From the NCBI GenBank assembly GCA_045531955.1, contig JAZSFC010000002.1, positions 1 through 28,631 of the forward strand: DNA of 28,631 bases, written 5' to 3'. Origin of the DNA: SIG299 sp045531955 (lineage in GTDB: Bacteria; Bacillota; Clostridia; Lachnospirales; Lachnospiraceae). The translations under genes were made by a program, and so were the position numbers. Under the pieces are notes generated by a model that saw nothing but the letters and a program-made list of their open reading frames with translations, did no database searches and had not been told where the DNA came from. Below are positions 6,883-13,901 of this stretch, one piece after another (within the stretch, counting starts at the first letter, position 1; each line of letters starts with the position of its first letter).

Positions 6883-6911
6883 CACGGCAACGCACATGTT
6901 TGCCGTGTTAT
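6883..6911 (+). terminator. hairpin in leader of XRE gene
   Basis: CACGGCAA (6883-6890) pairs with TTGCCGTG (6900-6907), loop 9 nt, followed by TTATTTTG and then the AAAGGAG site. It could end the isomerase transcript or act as an attenuator for the regulator gene, because the upstream TATAAT would place the transcription start before it. Confidence 0.5.
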
Positions 6912-6929
6912 TTTGAAAGGAGAACGTAG

Positions 6930-7787
6930 ATGGAAAATTTCGGAATACGTTTGGCAGAATGCCGCCGCAATAAAAATTTCACCCAGGAAGAGCTGGCTAA
7001 TCGGCTTGGAGTAACTCCCCAAGCGCTGAGTAAATGGGAAAAAGGACTGAGCAGTCCGGATATTTCTATGGTCTGCAGTCTATGTGGTGTTTTAGATGTC
7101 AGCGCAGATTTTCTGTTAGGAACAGGAAACGGAAAATTTGCGGAAGATGAAGACGTCAACGGATGGCAGAAATCATGGAACTCTCTTAGAAATTGTCTGG
7201 AGCAATTGAAGATTATTTTCGGAATGGAAATAATGCCGGCTTTTGTGGAGGCTCTGGAGGGGGACCGGTATATTGAAAAGGTGTCACAGTTACGCCAAAG
7301 ACTTGCAACAGAAGGAACAGTGTTGCCGATTGTACGTATGATGGACCAAGAGTGCATCAAGCCAAAAGAGTTTTATATTTTGGCATTTGAAAACGTGCTG
7401 TACCGGGAAGAAGTGGAACAGGTGGATGAAACCACCTTTGATTATATTCTGGACAAGCTGGAAGAAACCGTTAGGACCAAGTATGCAGAAATTCTGGATG
7501 CAGATACGGTGAAGTGTTTGACGGATAATTTGAAGTTGCAATATCCGGCACTGATTACCGGGATTGTTCCGGAGAAAATATCTTATGGACAGTTGCTTGA
7601 TATATGTAAGGTGTTTCTGAACCGTGGAAACAGTCTGATGTATTTGCCCAAAATTATTGAAGAAGCAGAGCGGGCCTTGAGAGAAAAACCGGATAGCAGT
7701 ACAACAGAGCTCGCTGAAGCGGTTTGTAGGGCGATAGAACGTCCGGATAACTTCTGGATAATGCTTGCAAATATAAAATGTTCATAA
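6930..7787 (+). CDS. XRE-family transcriptional regulator
   Basis: A 285-residue protein. Residues 1-65 form a Cro/CI-type helix-turn-helix (RLAECRRNKNFTQEELANRLGVT-like, with ALSKWEKGLSSPD as the recognition region and LLG at the end). The remaining 220 residues are a helical domain that I do not recognise, probably for sensing or oligomerisation. Regulators of this layout are common in Lachnospiraceae and usually control adjacent genes or themselves. Own promoter, leader hairpin and AAAGGAG site make it a separate transcription unit. The target is not evident: neighbours are an acyltransferase and a sugar operon. Confidence 0.82.
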   Translation: MENFGIRLAECRRNKNFTQEELANRLGVTPQALSKWEKGLSSPDISMVCSLCGVLDVSADFLLGTGNGKFAEDEDVNGWQKSWNSLRNCLEQLKIIFGMEIMPAFVEALEGDRYIEKVSQLRQRLATEGTVLPIVRMMDQECIKPKEFYILAFENVLYREEVEQVDETTFDYILDKLEETVRTKYAEILDADTVKCLTDNLKLQYPALITGIVPEKISYGQLLDICKVFLNRGNSLMYLPKIIEEAERALREKPDSSTTELAEAVCRAIERPDNFWIMLANIKCS

Positions 7788-7823
7788 AAAAATAAAAAAA
7801 AAGATGAAATTTGCATGAAAATG

Positions 7824-7832
7824 TGGTATACT
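7824..7832 (+). promoter_or_regulatory. extended -10 promoter of acyltransferase
   Basis: TGGTATACT forms an extended -10 element 44 nt before the acyltransferase start. The -35 region is poor. The same TGG-TATACT word occurs before the GH32 gene and a close variant, TGGTACACT, before the cyclase-fold gene. Confidence 0.45.
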
Positions 7833-7875
7833 TCTTTACGCTAATTTTTGAATGAAGTAAAGGAATAAAAGAATT

Positions 7876-8595
7876 ATGTGGAGAATGCCATACGTTATTA
7901 TCAGAAATATACTTGTATTGCCGGGAATTATCAAGAAAATGCAGTACTTGGTAAAGCCGGAGATTTACAATGAAGAAAAATGTTATAAATATGCCCATTA
8001 TATTGTTGATTTAATGCAACGGACAGGTCACATAAAAACTAAGGGATACGGAATGGAAAACTTGCCAAAAGAGGGCGGCTACATGATGTATCCGAACCAT
8101 CAGGGAAAGTATGATGCTTACGGTATTGTAGGTGTGCATGAAAAACCTTGTTCCGTGGTTATGGATGAAGCAAAATCTCGCGGACCGTTTATCACTGAAG
8201 TAATCGATTTGCTCCATGGCAAGCGGATGAGTCTGAAAGATACCCGCCAGGCAATGACTGTTATTCTTGAAATGAGCAGGGAAGTGACGGAGGGCCGCCG
8301 GTATATTTTGTTCCCGGAAGGCGGTTATGTGGTTGGCCGTAAAAACGGAATGGGTGAGTTCAAGGCAGGCTGCTTTAAAATTTCATTAAAAACAAAAACT
8401 CCGATTGTTCCGGTAGTGTTATGGGATTCTTACAAGGTGTATAACAGCTGGGAATTTCGTCCGGTAAAAACGGAAGTGCATTTTCTTAAGCCGATTCTGT
8501 ATGAGGAGTTCAAAGACATGAATACTCAGGAAATTGCAACAATGGTGCACAAGAGGATTCAGGATAAGCTGGATGCGTTGGCGAAGGAAAAATGA
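7876..8595 (+). CDS. PlsC-type 1-acylglycerol-3-phosphate acyltransferase
   Basis: A 239-residue acyltransferase of the PlsC superfamily. The catalytic HX4D motif is NHQGKYD (H75, D80), and FPEGG (146-150) is the glycerophosphate-binding motif. The N-terminus has a short hydrophobic stretch (IIRNILVLPGIIKKM) that may anchor it to the membrane. The expected reaction is acylation of lysophosphatidic acid to phosphatidic acid in phospholipid synthesis. It may feed the pssA/psd pathway encoded about 10 kb away, though other acyl acceptors are possible. It is a single-gene unit with a promoter upstream and a clear terminator downstream. Confidence 0.83.
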   Translation: MWRMPYVIIRNILVLPGIIKKMQYLVKPEIYNEEKCYKYAHYIVDLMQRTGHIKTKGYGMENLPKEGGYMMYPNHQGKYDAYGIVGVHEKPCSVVMDEAKSRGPFITEVIDLLHGKRMSLKDTRQAMTVILEMSREVTEGRRYILFPEGGYVVGRKNGMGEFKAGCFKISLKTKTPIVPVVLWDSYKVYNSWEFRPVKTEVHFLKPILYEEFKDMNTQEIATMVHKRIQDKLDALAKEK

Positions 8596-8634
8596 GATAA
8601 ACATTGACAGAGAATAAAGAAAAGTTATATCATA

Positions 8635-8683
8635 ATGGTGTTGTGACGGAGTGGATAAACGCTTTGTTACAGCACCATTTTTG
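8635..8683 (+). terminator. rho-independent terminator of acyltransferase
   Basis: ATGGTGTTGTGAC (8635-8647) pairs with GTTACAGCACCAT (8666-8678) over 13 bp with two G.U pairs, followed by TTTTT. The 18-nt loop is large but the stem is strong. Confidence 0.7.
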
Positions 8684-8703
8684 GTATGAAGGAGGAGTTT
8701 ATC

Positions 8704-8763
8704 ATGAGAAAAGAAAATACAGTAACCATGGCAACAAAGGAGGTTCGTCGTAACCTCTGCTAA
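8704..8763 (+). CDS. 19-residue possible leader peptide
   Basis: A tiny ORF with peptide MRKENTVTMATKEVRRNLC. It starts 8 nt after GAAGGAGGAG, one of the strongest ribosome-binding sites in the window, and its stop is 21 nt before the acetyltransferase start. The peptide is basic at both ends and has no run of one amino acid that would signal classic amino-acid attenuation. An AAAGGAGG inside its own coding sequence is followed by no usable start. It may be a translated leader coupling to, or controlling, the downstream gene. It sits just after a terminator, and I see no strong promoter between them. The strong site and position support it; the function is unknown. Confidence 0.4.
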   Translation: MRKENTVTMATKEVRRNLC

Positions 8764-8784
8764 TAATGAGTGAGAGGTGGATTT

Positions 8785-9336
8785 ATGTATTTAGAAAATG
8801 GAAATTTAGTAATCAGAAGTGCAGAATTAAAAGATGCAGTACAGCTAAATGCTTGGTGGAACGACGGAGCAGTGATGGCTCACGCCGGTTTTCCAAACGG
8901 TTTGGGAGAATCTTTGGAGGATACGATTGCAGGAATTAAGGAAAACGAAGAGTACTTAGAACAACGTTGTGTCATTGAAATTGATGGAGTACTTGTCGGA
9001 GAAATGAATTTTAATCTCCCAGAGGAAAACACTGCAGAAATCGGAATAAAGATTTGTGAAACTGCTTATCAGAATCAGGGCTATGGAAGTAGGTTGATTT
9101 GGGTGCTGATTACATATCTGTTTGAGGATAAAACGTTAAATTCAAAGTTTCAGGTTCAGCGGATTATTCTGGACACAAATTTGAAAAATAAAAGGGCACA
9201 GCATGTGTACGAAAAGCTTGGATTTACCAAGGTTCGTGTGAATTATGGAGCATGGGAAGATCAGCTTGGCGTGTTACAGGACAGTGTGGACTATGAGATG
9301 ACAAAGGAACAGTTTGAAAAATTGAAAACGAAATAA
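8785..9336 (+). CDS. GNAT acetyltransferase (RimJ/RimL type)
   Basis: A 183-residue GCN5-related N-acetyltransferase. The acetyl-CoA binding region is QNQGYGSRLI, following the strand AEIGIKI; the C-terminal NKRAQHVYEKLGF segment is the conserved helix-turn of the RimJ/RimL-like branch. It transfers acetyl from acetyl-CoA to an amine, either a protein N-terminus or a small molecule; the substrate is unknown. ATG 8785 is chosen because GAGAGGTGG lies just before it; the in-frame GTG at 8770 has no such site. The leader peptide at 8704 precedes it, and a terminator follows. Confidence 0.85.
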   Translation: MYLENGNLVIRSAELKDAVQLNAWWNDGAVMAHAGFPNGLGESLEDTIAGIKENEEYLEQRCVIEIDGVLVGEMNFNLPEENTAEIGIKICETAYQNQGYGSRLIWVLITYLFEDKTLNSKFQVQRIILDTNLKNKRAQHVYEKLGFTKVRVNYGAWEDQLGVLQDSVDYEMTKEQFEKLKTK

Positions 9337-9345
9337 AGTATGTTG

Positions 9346-9374
9346 CCCGGCTTGCACAATGTAAGCCGGGTATT
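9346..9374 (+). terminator. terminator after GNAT gene
   Basis: CCCGGCTTGC (9346-9355) pairs with GTAAGCCGGG (9361-9370) including a G.U pair, with a 5-nt loop. The tail TATTT is short, so termination may be incomplete. Confidence 0.6.
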
Positions 9375-9474
9375 TGAATATCCTTCATGGAATTGATTTT
9401 GTATGTCTGTGTATCTGAAATAAATCAATATGCAAATGATTTGACAGCGAGGAGTAAAACGAACGGTAATAAGC

Positions 9475-9630
9475 CTAAATGGTCCGGTCTTGCCATTTTA
9501 AATAACTAGACAAGAAAACCCACGAGTTGCAGCTCGTGGGTTTTCGATTTGTGCCCAAATGGACATACTTGTTTCTTTTGCCTATATTCATAATAACATA
9601 GTCAAGAGAGTTTTTCAAGTATATTTTCAT
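9475..9630 (-). CDS. possible 51-residue small protein
   Basis: On the minus strand GTAGGAGG lies 4 nt before an ATG that opens a 51-codon frame starting MKIYLKNSLDYVIMNIGKR. The N-terminal 30 residues look protein-like, but the last third runs through the perfect 9514-9545 hairpin, so the 3' part is probably not under protein selection. It may be a real small protein, the start of a degraded gene, or remnant IS200/IS605-type DNA, which often carries such hairpins near its ends. No domain is recognised. It lies in the 369-nt gap 9337-9705, which otherwise holds two terminators and the promoter of the next gene. Confidence 0.3.
   Translation of the reverse strand: MKIYLKNSLDYVIMNIGKRNKYVHLGTNRKPTSCNSWVFLSSYLKWQDRTI
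9514..9545. terminator. bidirectional terminator-like perfect hairpin
   Basis: GAAAACCCACGAG (9514-9526) and CTCGTGGGTTTTC (9533-9545) form a perfect 13-bp stem with a 6-nt loop. A-runs on the left and T-runs on the right allow termination on both strands. Similar hairpins also mark ends of IS200/IS605 elements, but no transposase is present here. Confidence 0.65.
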
Positions 9631-9658
9631 AATCCTCCTACCCTTTTCCTGACTTTTG

Positions 9659-9667
9659 TGGTACACT
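9659..9667 (+). promoter_or_regulatory. candidate extended -10 promoter
   Basis: TGGTACACT lies 38 nt before the cyclase-fold gene. No good -35 is visible at the expected distance. Support comes from position and from the same word before two other genes in this window. Confidence 0.35.
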
Positions 9668-9705
9668 GATAACAGAGTTTTTACTCCACTACCAAGGAGG
9701 CTTCC

Positions 9706-10707
9706 ATGACCAAATCCGAATTCGAAAAACACGCCATGGCGTTATATGAGTTCTGTGAATATCCGGCGGTGCGATACAACATTTTGTACACGTTATTGGA
9801 TGTTCCTTACGAGGATGCGCGGCTGGTTGAGCTTCGGAAAGAGTTCTTAAAAAGCGATGTTGTAGAGGAATTGTATGCCTGTCAGAAAGCCAACGGCGGA
9901 TGGGGACCACTTCGGAATAAGGACTATTCGGTGAAAGCAAAGATTCCAACCTCAGGTGTAGGTATAGAGCGTTGCTTGTATCTGGGATTAACCTTGGAAG
10001 ACCGGGACCTTCTTTTTATGGCTAGGGAATACCTGCTTTCCTTTTTGGAGGGGAATCCGCCGGAGCCTGTATTTGAAACAAACGAACGGGCAGTTCCGTG
10101 GCAGAACGCCATTATCTGCAATTATCTGGAGGCAATTCAGGACCATACATCGGAGTGCGACGACATTTACAACCAGTGGCACTACATTGCCCAACGGGCC
10201 TACGGTTCCGGAGAATATTCCTACGAGGTGGATGCGGCTGCCCAGCATGAGGTGTTTTTGACAAGAGAAAAACGTCTTGTTCCTATGCAGAGTGAGCTGT
10301 TGCTAAAACGGCGGGAACGGCTGGCGCCGGGTATTGAGGATGCCATGCTGCGTCATTTGGGCGGTCATGCCAATGAACATGGCTGGTTCTGGGACAAGAC
10401 ACCGGGGAAACTTCCTGAGGAGTTTAAAAACAAGCAGATGCGGCGCTGGATGCACACCTTTAACTATATCAATCAGTTTAGAGGTTCTTCGTTGTATCTG
10501 GAAAATGCAGTAGATTGGCTGATGGAGCAAGCGGGAGATGACGGACTTTGGGACTGGGGACCGCAAACCAATGACCCGTGGGGCTATTTTGGCTATTTTT
10601 CCTGTAACCGTCACTATCAGCATAACCGGGTAGTGGACGGCAGCATGGAGATTTTGAAGTTTTTGAAAAAATATTTAGATAACAACTGCGAAAGCGGTTT
10701 GAATTAA
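9706..10707 (+). CDS. terpenoid-cyclase/prenyltransferase-fold protein of unknown function
   Basis: A 333-residue mainly helical protein. It has repeats resembling the QW motifs of the alpha/alpha-toroid (squalene cyclase / prenyltransferase) fold: QKANGGWGPL near residue 65 and AGDDGLWDWGP near 285, plus paired helices between. I see no DXDD cyclase acid motif and no zinc-ligand set, so it is probably not a functional squalene cyclase. Related proteins in Clostridia are annotated only by fold. It could bind a lipid or carbohydrate ligand. No signal peptide is visible, so it is likely cytoplasmic. The alcohol dehydrogenase gene follows after 26 nt and may be co-transcribed. The start is set by CAAGGAGG. 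Confidence 0.7.
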   Translation: MTKSEFEKHAMALYEFCEYPAVRYNILYTLLDVPYEDARLVELRKEFLKSDVVEELYACQKANGGWGPLRNKDYSVKAKIPTSGVGIERCLYLGLTLEDRDLLFMAREYLLSFLEGNPPEPVFETNERAVPWQNAIICNYLEAIQDHTSECDDIYNQWHYIAQRAYGSGEYSYEVDAAAQHEVFLTREKRLVPMQSELLLKRRERLAPGIEDAMLRHLGGHANEHGWFWDKTPGKLPEEFKNKQMRRWMHTFNYINQFRGSSLYLENAVDWLMEQAGDDGLWDWGPQTNDPWGYFGYFSCNRHYQHNRVVDGSMEILKFLKKYLDNNCESGLN

Positions 10708-10733
10708 TAATTATATTTTTGGAGGGTTTATTC

Positions 10734-11891
10734 ATGAACAATTTTACTTATCACGTTTATACCGATGTACGTTTCGGAAAGGACCAGATTAACACATTGC
10801 CGGAGCTGATTGCACCTCTTGGCAAAAAGGTTTTGCTTGTATATGGCGGCGGCAGTATTAAGAAAAACGGCATTTATGATAAAATTCAGGAGTTGCTTTC
10901 CGGCTGTGAAATTTTTGAGTTATCCGGCATTGAACCGAATCCAAAGATTGAGTCTGTCCGTGCGGGTGCGGCTCTTTGTAAGGAGCACGGTATTGAGGTA
11001 GTGCTGGCCGTGGGCGGCGGAAGCGTTATCGATGCGTCTAAGGTGATTGCAGCCGGAGCTAATTATGACGGCGATGCCTGGGATTTAGTGGTTGACAACA
11101 AAAAAATCGGCAAGGTGCTTCCGATTGTGGCAATTCTTACCTTGGCGGCAACCGGCTCCGAAATGAACAAGAATGCGGTTATTTCCAATATGACAACCAA
11201 TGAAAAGCTGGGAACCTCTTCCCATTATTTTAAGCCTGTGGCAGCAATTTGCGACCCAACCTATCTGTTTACCCTGCCTGCAAACCAGACTGCTGCCGGC
11301 ACGGCGGATATTATGTCCCATGTGTTTGAACAGTATTTCCAGAAGACAGAAACTGCATATCTGACCGACCGTTTCGCGGAAAGTATTTTAAAGACTTGTA
11401 TCAAGTACTGCCCGATTGCATTACAGCAGCCGGATAACTACGAGGCAAGAGCAAACCTGATGTGGGCAAGCACCCAGGCACTTAACAGCCTTATTTCTGC
11501 CGGAAAAGGCGGCGGATGGACCTGTCATCCGATTGAGCATGAGCTCAGTGCTTTTTATGACATTACCCACGGTGTGGGCCTTGCCATCGTGACACCACGC
11601 TGGATGCGTTATATTTTAAACAATACTACCGTAGAAAAGTTTGCAGAGTATGCAAGAAACGTGTGGGACTGCAAAGAAGATGATAACTGGAAAGCAGCTA
11701 ACTACGGCATTGACGCTACGGAAGAATTCTTCGGTGATTGTGGCATTCCAATGAAGCTTTCTGAGGTGGGTATTGATGAAACCCATTTTGATGCAATGGC
11801 AGAGGATGCGGTAAAATTCGGTGGTTTGCAGCATGCCTATGTGGCACTGAATAAGCAGGATGTCATTGAAATTTTAAAGATGAGTTTATAA
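10734..11891 (+). CDS. iron-containing alcohol dehydrogenase
   Basis: A 385-residue group III Fe-alcohol dehydrogenase, similar in layout to NADH-dependent butanol dehydrogenases (YugJ/BdhA type). The nucleotide-binding GGGSVIDASK motif is near residue 98. The metal-binding positions are visible: D192 and H196 in ADIMSHVFEQ, H265 (with H269) in GGGWTCHPIEHE and H279 in DITHGVGLAI. It should reduce an aldehyde to an alcohol with NAD(P)H in the cytoplasm, regenerating NAD+ in fermentation. Start ATG 10734 follows GGAGGG. Full family length, with no damage seen. The preferred substrate cannot be deduced. Confidence 0.9.
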   Translation: MNNFTYHVYTDVRFGKDQINTLPELIAPLGKKVLLVYGGGSIKKNGIYDKIQELLSGCEIFELSGIEPNPKIESVRAGAALCKEHGIEVVLAVGGGSVIDASKVIAAGANYDGDAWDLVVDNKKIGKVLPIVAILTLAATGSEMNKNAVISNMTTNEKLGTSSHYFKPVAAICDPTYLFTLPANQTAAGTADIMSHVFEQYFQKTETAYLTDRFAESILKTCIKYCPIALQQPDNYEARANLMWASTQALNSLISAGKGGGWTCHPIEHELSAFYDITHGVGLAIVTPRWMRYILNNTTVEKFAEYARNVWDCKEDDNWKAANYGIDATEEFFGDCGIPMKLSEVGIDETHFDAMAEDAVKFGGLQHAYVALNKQDVIEILKMSL

Positions 11892-11927
11892 AGCAGGGAA
11901 ACTGCAGAACTGAGGAATTTATATCGT

Positions 11928-13028
11928 ATGAAATATAACATTGATCCGGAATTAAGTTTAATAGCTAAAATAAAAATGCCGAACAATCCCAAACTGTTAC
12001 CGCTTATGAATGCAGTATGCCGCGCTTTCTTGTGTAAGTCGGACGATAAAGTGACGGTAAGAAGGTATGGAATGCCGGGATATCTTGGCGAGCCTTTGGT
12101 CGTACATGTGATAGAACCGAAGCAGGCAGAAACTACAGGAAAACCGTTACCATGCCTGGTATTCTTCCATGGCGGTGGTTTTATGCTTCGTGCCTCCGGC
12201 GGACATTATAAGCTGGCAAAGGAATACGCTTATAAACTGCCGTGTAAGGTAATTTATGTGGATTACCGGCTGGCACCAAAGCACCCGTTTCCGATACCGG
12301 TGGAGGACTGTTTTGCCGCTTACCGCTGGACACTTACCCATGCAAAACAGCTGGGCATTGATAAAAATAAAGTTTTTCTTGGCGGAGACAGTGCCGGTGG
12401 CAATTTGGCAGCAGCGGTAACGCTGATGGTAAGAGACCGGAAGTATCCGGCACCAAAGGGCGTGCTTTTAATTTATCCGGTGACGGACAGGCGTATGATG
12501 ACCGCATCGATGCAAAACTTTACCGATACTCCGGTGTGGGATGCTAAGTTAAACGAAACTATGTGGCGATGCTATCTGGAAGGAGAGGAACCATTTCCGG
12601 TGGAATATGCATCTCCGGCAGAGGCAAAGGATGTATCAAAATTTCCGCCGGCTTACATGGAGGTGGCGGAGTTTGACTGTCTTCATGATGAGGGCGTGGC
12701 ATTTTGTGAGAAGTTGAAAAAGGCTGGCGTTTCCACGGAATTACATGAAATAAAGGGCGGCTGCCATGGGTATGAAACGGCAACGGACAGTTTACTTGTG
12801 AAAGCCTGTATGGACCTGCGGCTTACATGGATGAGAAAACAGATGAAGGAGAATCATTATGGGTTATATCACAGAGTTAAGAAAGTACATCGGACATCAA
12901 CCAATCCTTATGCCGGCAGGGTGCGCCATGATTATAAACGAAAAGAAGCAGCTGCTTCTGCAAAAACGGGTGGACAACGGATGCTGGGCGTATCCCGGTG
13001 GGGCAGTCGAACTTGGGGAAAGCTTTGA
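11928..13028 (+). CDS. alpha/beta hydrolase, HSL family, with odd C-terminal tail
   Basis: A hormone-sensitive-lipase-type esterase. It has the oxyanion motif FFHGGG (H81-G84), nucleophile elbow GDSAGG (S155), acid D250 in EFDCLHDE and H280 in GGCHGYE. It would hydrolyse short-chain acyl esters or acetylated sugars or alcohols. The family fold is complete by about residue 310 (LRLTWMRKQMKE). The frame nevertheless continues for about 55 residues through the start of the Nudix gene in another frame, giving a basic, low-quality tail rich in K, R and S. This 170-nt overlap suggests a lost stop codon, a frameshift near 12850 or a sequencing error. The N-terminal 310 residues are confidently assigned; the real end is uncertain. 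Confidence 0.85.
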   Translation: MKYNIDPELSLIAKIKMPNNPKLLPLMNAVCRAFLCKSDDKVTVRRYGMPGYLGEPLVVHVIEPKQAETTGKPLPCLVFFHGGGFMLRASGGHYKLAKEYAYKLPCKVIYVDYRLAPKHPFPIPVEDCFAAYRWTLTHAKQLGIDKNKVFLGGDSAGGNLAAAVTLMVRDRKYPAPKGVLLIYPVTDRRMMTASMQNFTDTPVWDAKLNETMWRCYLEGEEPFPVEYASPAEAKDVSKFPPAYMEVAEFDCLHDEGVAFCEKLKKAGVSTELHEIKGGCHGYETATDSLLVKACMDLRLTWMRKQMKENHYGLYHRVKKVHRTSTNPYAGRVRHDYKRKEAAASAKTGGQRMLGVSRWGSRTWGKL

Positions 13029-13314
13029 GGAATGCGCCATTCGGGAAGTGCTGGAGGAAACCGGCTTAGAATGTCTGGAACTGCAGGAATTTAAGATACT
13101 TTCCGGTGCGAAAATGTACCACAAGTACCCAAACGGGGATGTAATTTATAGCATTGAAATGGTTTTTCTTTGTGAAAAATACCGCGGTGAACTGAAAGTG
13201 CAGGAGGAAGAAGTAATAGAATTGCGGTTTTTTGATTTGAATGACCTGCCGGAAAATATTTCACCCCATCAGGTGGAGGTAATTCAGATGCTGGTGGAAA
13301 AATATAAAGGATAA
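12859..13314 (+). CDS. Nudix hydrolase (first of three)
   Basis: A 151-residue Nudix protein with a full Nudix box, G-x5-E-x7-REVLEETGL, in the segment starting GAVELGESFEE. It hydrolyses a nucleoside diphosphate linked to another group, using Mg2+; the ligand is not predictable. The start ATG has AAGGAG 7 nt upstream, so it is well defined even though the hydrolase frame reads on through it for 170 nt in a different phase. The protein is full length and well formed, which argues that the Nudix frame is the true one in the overlap. It ends just before the CrtO-like gene. Confidence 0.88.
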   Translation: MGYITELRKYIGHQPILMPAGCAMIINEKKQLLLQKRVDNGCWAYPGGAVELGESFEECAIREVLEETGLECLELQEFKILSGAKMYHKYPNGDVIYSIEMVFLCEKYRGELKVQEEEVIELRFFDLNDLPENISPHQVEVIQMLVEKYKG

Positions 13315-13340
13315 AATAATATATTGGAGGTAGGTAACGG

Positions 13341-13901
13341 ATGGAGTATAAAAGTACATTTCAAAAAACAATGTGGAATACGAGTTTTATAAGTTTTGTT
13401 GGCATAGTTGTATTTTTTGTGCTGTATCACTTTACAAAACTCGGAGTATTGTATTCCTTAGGAATTACTGCCTTAACTATCTTTTATCATTTTGCTATCC
13501 GGTTATTAATTGGAGAATTTGTGGTAATAAAGCTTAAGGTAAATAAAGCCGATTACCGGCACAAATGGTTTCAGCAGACTGAGTGGGAAAAGAAGTTATA
13601 TAAAACACTAAAAGTAAAGAAGTGGAAAGCAAAAATGCCAACCTATTCCCCGGATGAGTTTGATGTAAAGAAGCATTCTATGGAGGAAATTGTACAGGCT
13701 ACCTGCCAGTCAGAAATTGTACATGAATTGAATGTGGTGGTAAGTTTTGTACCGTTATTGTTTGCCCTGGTATTTGATTCGTTTTTTGTATTTCTGGTTA
13801 CTTCCCTTGCAGCGGCATGTTTTGATTTGGTGTTTGTTATTATGCAAAGATTTAATCGTCCGAGACTAGTACGAATGATTAAGTATACGGAGAAAAAATG
13901 A
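13341..13901 (+). CDS. CrtO-like membrane acyltransferase family protein
   Basis: A 186-residue membrane protein. Hydrophobic helices occur at about residues 15-60 and 130-170. Between them is a polar core with FQQTEWEKKLYKTLKVKKWK, resembling the W/E-x4-Y-x3-VKKWK signature of the glycosyl-4,4'-diaponeurosporenoate acyltransferase (CrtO) family. In staphylococci CrtO adds a fatty acyl group in staphyloxanthin synthesis. No carotenoid genes are seen here, so this homologue probably has another acyl acceptor. Start behind TTGGAGG. Its stop overlaps the next gene by 4 nt (ATGA), showing translational coupling. The family match is by motif memory and is moderately secure. Confidence 0.6.
   Translation: MEYKSTFQKTMWNTSFISFVGIVVFFVLYHFTKLGVLYSLGITALTIFYHFAIRLLIGEFVVIKLKVNKADYRHKWFQQTEWEKKLYKTLKVKKWKAKMPTYSPDEFDVKKHSMEEIVQATCQSEIVHELNVVVSFVPLLFALVFDSFFVFLVTSLAAACFDLVFVIMQRFNRPRLVRMIKYTEKK

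Noticed and set aside
9514..9545. Perfect hairpin as proof of an IS200/IS605 element.
   Set aside because: No TnpA or TnpB coding sequence is present, and the same structure serves as a terminator.
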